Shown here one piece after another: positions 59,904 to 64,000 of a stretch of DNA of 64,000 bases. Source of the DNA: Sphingosinicella sp963974575 (GTDB lineage: Bacteria; Pseudomonadota; Alphaproteobacteria; Sphingomonadales; Sphingomonadaceae); the NCBI RefSeq assembly GCF_963974575.1, contig NZ_CAXBBQ010000003.1:1-64000 (forward strand). Reading direction: 5' to 3'. Position 1 is the stretch's first letter. Each line of letters opens with the position of its first letter. Position numbers and translations under genes: made by a program. Under the pieces are notes generated by a model. The model was given only the letters and a program-made list of their open reading frames with translations, was not told the DNA's origin and did no database searches.

Positions 59904-61429
59904 CCGCCGGCATCGTCCATGCCTTTCGGATGCTGCGCTGGGGCCGGACGCTCGCGCGGCACGGCGCGCTGCGCGAGATCGAGACGGCGCCGCAATCGCC
60001 GCCGCTGCTGCGCCGGATCGCAAAGCTCGCCCGGTTCGGCACGGGCGCGCCCGAAACGCCGCACTATGCCGACGCCTTCCAGGTGCTCGGCCCGGCCGCG
60101 ATCAAACTTGGGCAGGCGCTCGCCACGCGCCCCGATCTCGTCGGGCCGGATGCCGCGAAAGACCTGACCCGGCTGCAGGACAACCTCCCACCCGCGCCGT
60201 TCGCCGCCGTGAAGGCCTCGATCGAGGAGGCCTTCGGCGTTCCGCTCGAATCGCTCTATTCGCGGTTCGACGAAGTGCCCGTCGGCTCCGCATCGGTCGC
60301 GCAGGTCCACCGCGCCGTCACCATTGATGGCCGCGCCGTCGCTGTGAAGGTGCTGAAGCCGGGCATCGAGGCCGATTTCGCCCGCGCGATCGAGACCTAT
60401 GAATGGGCCGCCGTCCGCGCCGAAACGATCGGCGGCGAGCTTGCCCGTCTGCGCCCACGCGCCACGATCGCCTACTTCCGCCGCTGGGTGGAGCGCGAGC
60501 TGAACCTCCGCATGGAGGCAGCGTCGGCGTCCGAACTCGCCGCCGCGCTCACCCCCGAAACCGGCTTCGTCGTCCCCGAGGTGGACTGGGCGCGCACCAG
60601 CCGCCGCGTGCTCACCATCGCGTGGATCGACGGCGTGAAGCTCACCGACCTCGCCGCCGTCGACGCGGCGGGCATCGACCGCAAGGTGCTTTCGCAGACG
60701 CTCGTCCGCAGCTTCCTGCGGCAGGCGATCGGCCACGGCTTCTTCCATGCCGATCTCCATCAGGGGAACATGTTCGCTTTGCCCGACGGACGGCTCGCCG
60801 TCGTCGATTTCGGCATCATGGGCCGCATCAACCGGCAGGCGCGGCTCTGGCTCGCCGAGATCCTGCACGGCCTCCTCACGGGCAACTACGCGCGCGTCGC
60901 CGAGATTCATTTCGAAGCGCAGTACGTGCCGCCGCATCACGACATGGCCGAGTTCGAAACTGCACTGCGCTCGATCGGAGAGCCGATCCGCGGCCTTCCG
61001 GTGAAGGACATCTCGATCGGCAACATGCTCGACGGGCTGTTCGCGGTCACCCGCCAGTTCGACATGGTGACACAGCCGCACCTTCTGCTGCTCCAGAAGA
61101 CGATGGTGATGGTGGAAGGCGTGGCGCTGGCGCTCGATCCCGACGTCAACATGTGGGAAATCTCCGGTCCCTTCGTGGGCGACTGGATGCGCGACGAACT
61201 CGGCCCCGAAGCCGTCGTCGCCGATCGGATCGTCGAGAGCGTGCGCGCACTCGCAAGGCTTCCCGATCTCCTGAAACGCCTCGAAGCGATGGTCCCCAAC
61301 CCGGGCGCCGCGCCGCCCTTGCCGCCGCTCGCCCCCCTGCCCGCCCCGCGCGGCATTTCGCGCACGGCATGGCTGCTGCTCGGCGCCGGCATCGGCGTGG
61401 GCCTTGGCTGGCTGGCGATGACGCTTTAG
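59900..61429 (+). CDS. ubiB: Ubiquinone biosynthesis kinase-like protein UbiB
   Basis: A 509-residue atypical ADCK/UbiB kinase-like ATPase supporting ubiquinone assembly. The KxGQ motif (IKLGQALATRPDLVG) and AVKVLKPGIEADFARA, then GFFHADLHQGNMF and VVDFGIMGRI are in the expected order. One or two C-terminal transmembrane segments (TAWLLLGAGIGVGLGW) anchor it to the inner membrane. The start is TTG 59900. Confidence 0.95.
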   Translation: MTAGIVHAFRMLRWGRTLARHGALREIETAPQSPPLLRRIAKLARFGTGAPETPHYADAFQVLGPAAIKLGQALATRPDLVGPDAAKDLTRLQDNLPPAPFAAVKASIEEAFGVPLESLYSRFDEVPVGSASVAQVHRAVTIDGRAVAVKVLKPGIEADFARAIETYEWAAVRAETIGGELARLRPRATIAYFRRWVERELNLRMEAASASELAAALTPETGFVVPEVDWARTSRRVLTIAWIDGVKLTDLAAVDAAGIDRKVLSQTLVRSFLRQAIGHGFFHADLHQGNMFALPDGRLAVVDFGIMGRINRQARLWLAEILHGLLTGNYARVAEIHFEAQYVPPHHDMAEFETALRSIGEPIRGLPVKDISIGNMLDGLFAVTRQFDMVTQPHLLLLQKTMVMVEGVALALDPDVNMWEISGPFVGDWMRDELGPEAVVADRIVESVRALARLPDLLKRLEAMVPNPGAAPPLPPLAPLPAPRGISRTAWLLLGAGIGVGLGWLAMTL

Positions 61430-61439
61430 GGTCCGGCGC

Positions 61440-62666
61440 GTGGGCAAACGCATCCTCCTCATCCTCTCAGGCGGCATCGCCGCCTACAAGGCGCTGGAAC
61501 TCGTACGGCTACTGAGGAAAGACGGCATTGCAGTGCGCGCGGTGCTCACCGAAGCCGCGCAGCAGTTCGTAACGCCGCTCAGCCTCGGCACGCTCACCGA
61601 AGACAATGTTTACACCGATCTCTTCGACCTGAAGGACGAGCGCGAGATCGGGCACATCCAGCTTTCGCGCCAGGCCGACCTCGTCGTCGTCGCGCCTGCA
61701 ACCGCCAACATCCTCGCGAAGATGGCGGGCGGCATCGCCGACGACCTCGCGACGACGCTGCTGCTAGCGACCGACAAGCCGGTGCTCGCCGCGCCCGCGA
61801 TGAATGTCCGCATGTGGCTGCACCCCGCGACGCAGCGCAATATCGCGCAGCTCCGCGCCGACGGCGTCACCATCATGGAGCCCGATGAAGGCGACATGGC
61901 CTGCGGTGAATACGGTCCCGGCCGTTTGCCCGAACCCGAAGCGATCCTGGCGTCGATTCGCGCCATGCTCGCAGCGCCGCTCAGCGAAGCGCAGGGCGCC
62001 ACCGCGCGTTTCGGTGAGAACCCGCCGCCGCTCGCTGGAAAACACGTTCTCGTCACCGCCGGGCCGACGCACGAACCGATCGACCCCGTGCGCTACATCG
62101 CCAACCGCTCGTCGGGCAAACAGGGCTTCGCGATCGCTGGCGCGCTTGCAGCGCTGGGAGCGAACGTAACGCTCGTGGCCGGCCCCGTGACGCTCGCGAC
62201 GCCGCCCGGCGTGCGCCGCGTGAACGTGGAAACCGCGCGCGAGATGGCCGAAGCGGTCGATGCCGCGCTTCCCGCCGACGCCGCCGTGATGGTCGCCGCC
62301 GTCGCCGACTGGCGCGCCGAAGCGACGGATCAGAAGATCAAGAAAGACAAAGGCGGCCTCAACGCACTCCCGCTCGTCGAGAATCCCGACATTCTCGCAG
62401 GCCTTTCGAAATCGCCGAAGCGCCCCGGCCTTGTCATCGGCTTCGCCGCCGAGACCGAAGCGGTCGTCGAGCACGCCAAGGCCAAGCTCGCGCGCAAGGG
62501 CTGCGACTGGATCGTTGCCAACGACGTGTCCGGCGATGTGATGGGGGGCAGCCGCAACCGCATCCACATCGTAAGCCCGGACGGTGTCGAGGATTGGCCG
62601 GACATGGAAAAGGATGCCGTCGCCCGGCGCCTTGCACAAAGGATCGCAGATGAACTCACCGATTGA
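61440..62666 (+). CDS. coaBC: Bifunctional phosphopantothenoylcysteine decarboxylase/synthase
   Basis: A 408-residue coenzyme A enzyme. The CoaC flavoprotein half has LSGGIAAYKALELVRLLRK, PAMNVRMW and the catalytic MACGEYGPGR; the CoaB half has AGPTHEPIDPVRYIANRSSG. GTG 61440 is the start. The dut gene begins within its last codons (17-base overlap). Confidence 0.96.
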   Translation: MGKRILLILSGGIAAYKALELVRLLRKDGIAVRAVLTEAAQQFVTPLSLGTLTEDNVYTDLFDLKDEREIGHIQLSRQADLVVVAPATANILAKMAGGIADDLATTLLLATDKPVLAAPAMNVRMWLHPATQRNIAQLRADGVTIMEPDEGDMACGEYGPGRLPEPEAILASIRAMLAAPLSEAQGATARFGENPPPLAGKHVLVTAGPTHEPIDPVRYIANRSSGKQGFAIAGALAALGANVTLVAGPVTLATPPGVRRVNVETAREMAEAVDAALPADAAVMVAAVADWRAEATDQKIKKDKGGLNALPLVENPDILAGLSKSPKRPGLVIGFAAETEAVVEHAKAKLARKGCDWIVANDVSGDVMGGSRNRIHIVSPDGVEDWPDMEKDAVARRLAQRIADELTD

Positions 62667-63096
62667 AATCCGCCTGAAGCGCCTGCCCCACGGCGAAGGC
62701 CTGCCCATCCCAGCGCTCGCGACGCGCGGCGCTGCGGGCATGGACGTGGTCGCCGCGGAAGACGTCATCGTCCCGCCGGGCGGCCGCCATGCCGTCGCCA
62801 CCGGCTTCGCCTTTGCGATTCCCGAGGGCTATGAGGTGCAGGTGCGCCCGCGCTCCGGCCTTGCGCTCAAGAACGGCATCACCTGCCTCAACACGCCCGG
62901 CACGATCGATGCGGACTATCGCGGCGAGGTGAAGGTGATCCTCGCCAACCTCGGCGCCGAGCCCTTCGCCGTGAAGCGCGGCGAGCGTATCGCGCAGCTC
63001 GTCGCCGCGCCTGTGCAGCAAGCGCACTTCGCGGAGGTCGACGACCTCGACGAGACCGCGCGCGGCACCGGGGGCTTCGGCTCGACGGGCCGATAA
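62650..63096 (+). CDS. dut: Deoxyuridine 5'-triphosphate nucleotidohydrolase
   Basis: A 148-residue trimeric dUTPase. All five motifs are visible: AAGMDVVA, RPRSGLALKNGI, GTIDADYRGE, RIAQLV and RGTGGFGSTG. It keeps uracil out of DNA and supplies dUMP. ATG 62650 overlaps the coaBC stop region by 17 bases, a frequent neighbour pair. Confidence 0.97.
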   Translation: MNSPIEIRLKRLPHGEGLPIPALATRGAAGMDVVAAEDVIVPPGGRHAVATGFAFAIPEGYEVQVRPRSGLALKNGITCLNTPGTIDADYRGEVKVILANLGAEPFAVKRGERIAQLVAAPVQQAHFAEVDDLDETARGTGGFGSTGR

Positions 63097-63104
63097 CGCC
63101 GACA

Positions 63105-63860
63105 TTGAGCCTTACAGACCAACAACTCGAACGCTACGCCCGCCACATCATCCTGAAGGAAGTCGGCGGGGCGGGCCAGGCGAAGCTGCTCGCCGCCCGC
63201 GTCGCCGTCGTCGGCGCGGGCGGGCTCGGCAGCCCCTGCATCCAGTATCTCGCGGCGGCGGGTGTCGGGCACCTCACGGTCATCGACGACGATGCCGTCG
63301 ACCTGTCCAACCTCCAGCGCCAGGTCTTGCACGGCACCGACGACGTGGGCCGCGCCAAGACGGAAAGCGCGGCGGATGCCGTCGCCCACCTCAACCCGGA
63401 CGTGGCCGTGACGCAGCACCGCATCCGTCTCGATGCCGCGAACGCCGCGACGCTCCTTGCCGGCCACGACGTGATCGCCGACGGTTCCGACAGCTTCGAA
63501 ACCCGCCGCGCCGTCGCCGATGCCGCGCTCGCGCTGCGCATCCCGCTCGTCGCCGCCGCCGTCGGGCCCTTCGAGGGGCAGATCGCCACTTATCGCGGCT
63601 GGGAAGCGGACAAGCCCTGCTGGCGCTGCTTCGTCGGCGACGCTGCGGACCGCGAGGGTGCGACCTGCGCCGAGGCTGGCGTGCTCGGCGCGCTCACCGG
63701 CGTGATGGGCGCGATGCAGGCGCTTGAGGTGATCCGCGAGGTCGTGCCCTTCGGCGATTCGCTTGCCGGACGGGTTTTGCTGTATGATGCGCTCGGCGCC
63801 CGGGTACGAACCGTGCGGCTGCCGAAGGACCCCCGATGCCCGTCATGTGGAAAAGCGTGA
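63105..63860 (+). CDS. MoeB/ThiF/HesA-family sulfur-carrier adenylyltransferase
   Basis: A 251-residue E1-like enzyme. VAVVGAGGLGSPCIQYL, DDDAVDLSNLQRQ, ATCAEAGVLG (catalytic Cys) and the zinc-binding CWRCF / CPSCGKA pairs are intact. It adenylates a small ubiquitin-like sulfur carrier for molybdopterin, thiamine or thio-modification. No rhodanese domain is fused. TTG 63105 is the start. It overlaps a DsrE-like gene downstream. Confidence 0.9.
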   Translation: MSLTDQQLERYARHIILKEVGGAGQAKLLAARVAVVGAGGLGSPCIQYLAAAGVGHLTVIDDDAVDLSNLQRQVLHGTDDVGRAKTESAADAVAHLNPDVAVTQHRIRLDAANAATLLAGHDVIADGSDSFETRRAVADAALALRIPLVAAAVGPFEGQIATYRGWEADKPCWRCFVGDAADREGATCAEAGVLGALTGVMGAMQALEVIREVVPFGDSLAGRVLLYDALGARVRTVRLPKDPRCPSCGKA

Positions 63861-64000
63861 AACAGCAAGGTCTTGCACTCATCTTTGCCGAGGCGAACCA
63901 CGCGCGCCTGCACGGCGGGCTCAGCCTCGCCCTCGCCGCTGCCGCGCTTGGCCGTCCCGTGCGGCTGTTCTTTCAGGGCGAAGCGGTCTGCGCGCTTCAG
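63836..64000 (+). CDS. DsrE/DsrF-like sulfur-relay protein, truncated by window edge
   Basis: The window ends 55 codons into this frame. The segment KQQGLALIFAEANHARLHGG then AALGRPVRLFFQGEAV matches the N-terminal beta-alpha unit of DsrE-family proteins, many of which carry persulfide sulfur. GAAGGA upstream supports ATG 63836; ATG 63845 and GTG 63857 are alternatives. It overlaps the MoeB-like gene by 25 bases, so a joint sulfur-transfer role is plausible. Confidence 0.6.
   Translation, partial: MPVMWKSVKQQGLALIFAEANHARLHGGLSLALAAAALGRPVRLFFQGEAVCALQ

Noticed and set aside
59762..61477. 571-residue frame opposite ubiB
   Set aside because: Histidine/arginine-rich product antisense to a gene with complete UbiB motifs; no evidence of translation.

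Overview
The window is GC-rich chromosomal DNA from an alphaproteobacterium, most likely of the order Sphingomonadales. I base this on gene content and order: folC-accD-trpA-trpB-trpF-pyrF-lapA-ihfB-rpsA-cmk, aroA next to a TIGR02300 'FYDLN acid' protein, rpmH-rnpA-yidD-yidC-engB, dnaA next to rpsT, mutM / ubiE-ubiB-coaBC-dut, and an XRE/ScfR-type regulator divergent from isocitrate lyase. The assignment is inferred from the sequence alone; no database search was made. Most of the window is densely packed housekeeping DNA with many 4-bp ATGA overlaps.

Layout. 0.2-5.5 kb: a lone BKACE-type enzyme, then a minus-strand translation/membrane-insertion operon (rpmH, rnpA, yidD, yidC, engB, a GST). 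rnpA appears to have its only usable start just upstream of rpmH, so rpmH is nested inside it. 5.6-11.1 kb: ComM/YifB ATPase, a dicarboxylate/amino-acid symporter, a Rieske oxygenase and an AmpG-like transporter. 11.1-20.3 kb: the folate/fatty-acid/tryptophan/pyrimidine cluster, IHF-beta, ribosomal S1 and CMP kinase, all on the minus strand. 20.4-22.6 kb: an inserted module with UDP-GlcNAc 2-epimerase, bacterioferritin and its ferredoxin (bfr/bfd) behind two Fur-like operators, and a 42-residue membrane microprotein behind a CtrA-like box. 22.6-24.6 kb: aroA, the TIGR02300 protein and tRNA-Ala(GGC).

24.8-35.8 kb is the accessory part: a polysaccharide locus with GDP-mannose dehydratase and a GDP-4-keto-6-deoxymannose reductase (GDP-D-rhamnose), three glycosyltransferases, a methyltransferase, a flippase, a polymerase, a Wzz-like chain-length regulator and UDP-glucose dehydrogenase. 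Its middle is clearly AT-richer than its flanks, which suggests horizontal acquisition. 35.8-38.9 kb: ScfR-like regulator and aceA, with a shared intergenic region carrying repeated TTTTTTACAT blocks.

38.9-46 kb: a VOC protein, a probable gene remnant, a DMT exporter, an OYE reductase, infC (which begins with the rare ATT codon), and thrS. A convergent membrane glycosyltransferase-like gene splits thrS from infC. 46-50 kb: a four-gene operon of YjgN/DUF898, an M48 metallopeptidase, an alpha/beta hydrolase and a TPR protein, of unknown joint function. 50-53.6 kb: a glutathione-linked operon (hotdog thioesterase, gloA, gloB, ggt). 53.7-64 kb: a SIMPL protein, dnaA, rpsT, a thioesterase, an enoyl-CoA hydratase, mutM, then ubiE-ubiB-coaBC-dut, a MoeB/ThiF-like enzyme and a DsrE-like gene cut by the window edge.

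No CRISPR array, insertion sequence, prophage or rRNA was seen. The most unusual observations are the rnpA/rpmH nesting, the ATT start of infC with the interrupted thrS-infC neighbourhood, the paired iron operators at bfd, and the uncharacterised DUF898-M48 operon.
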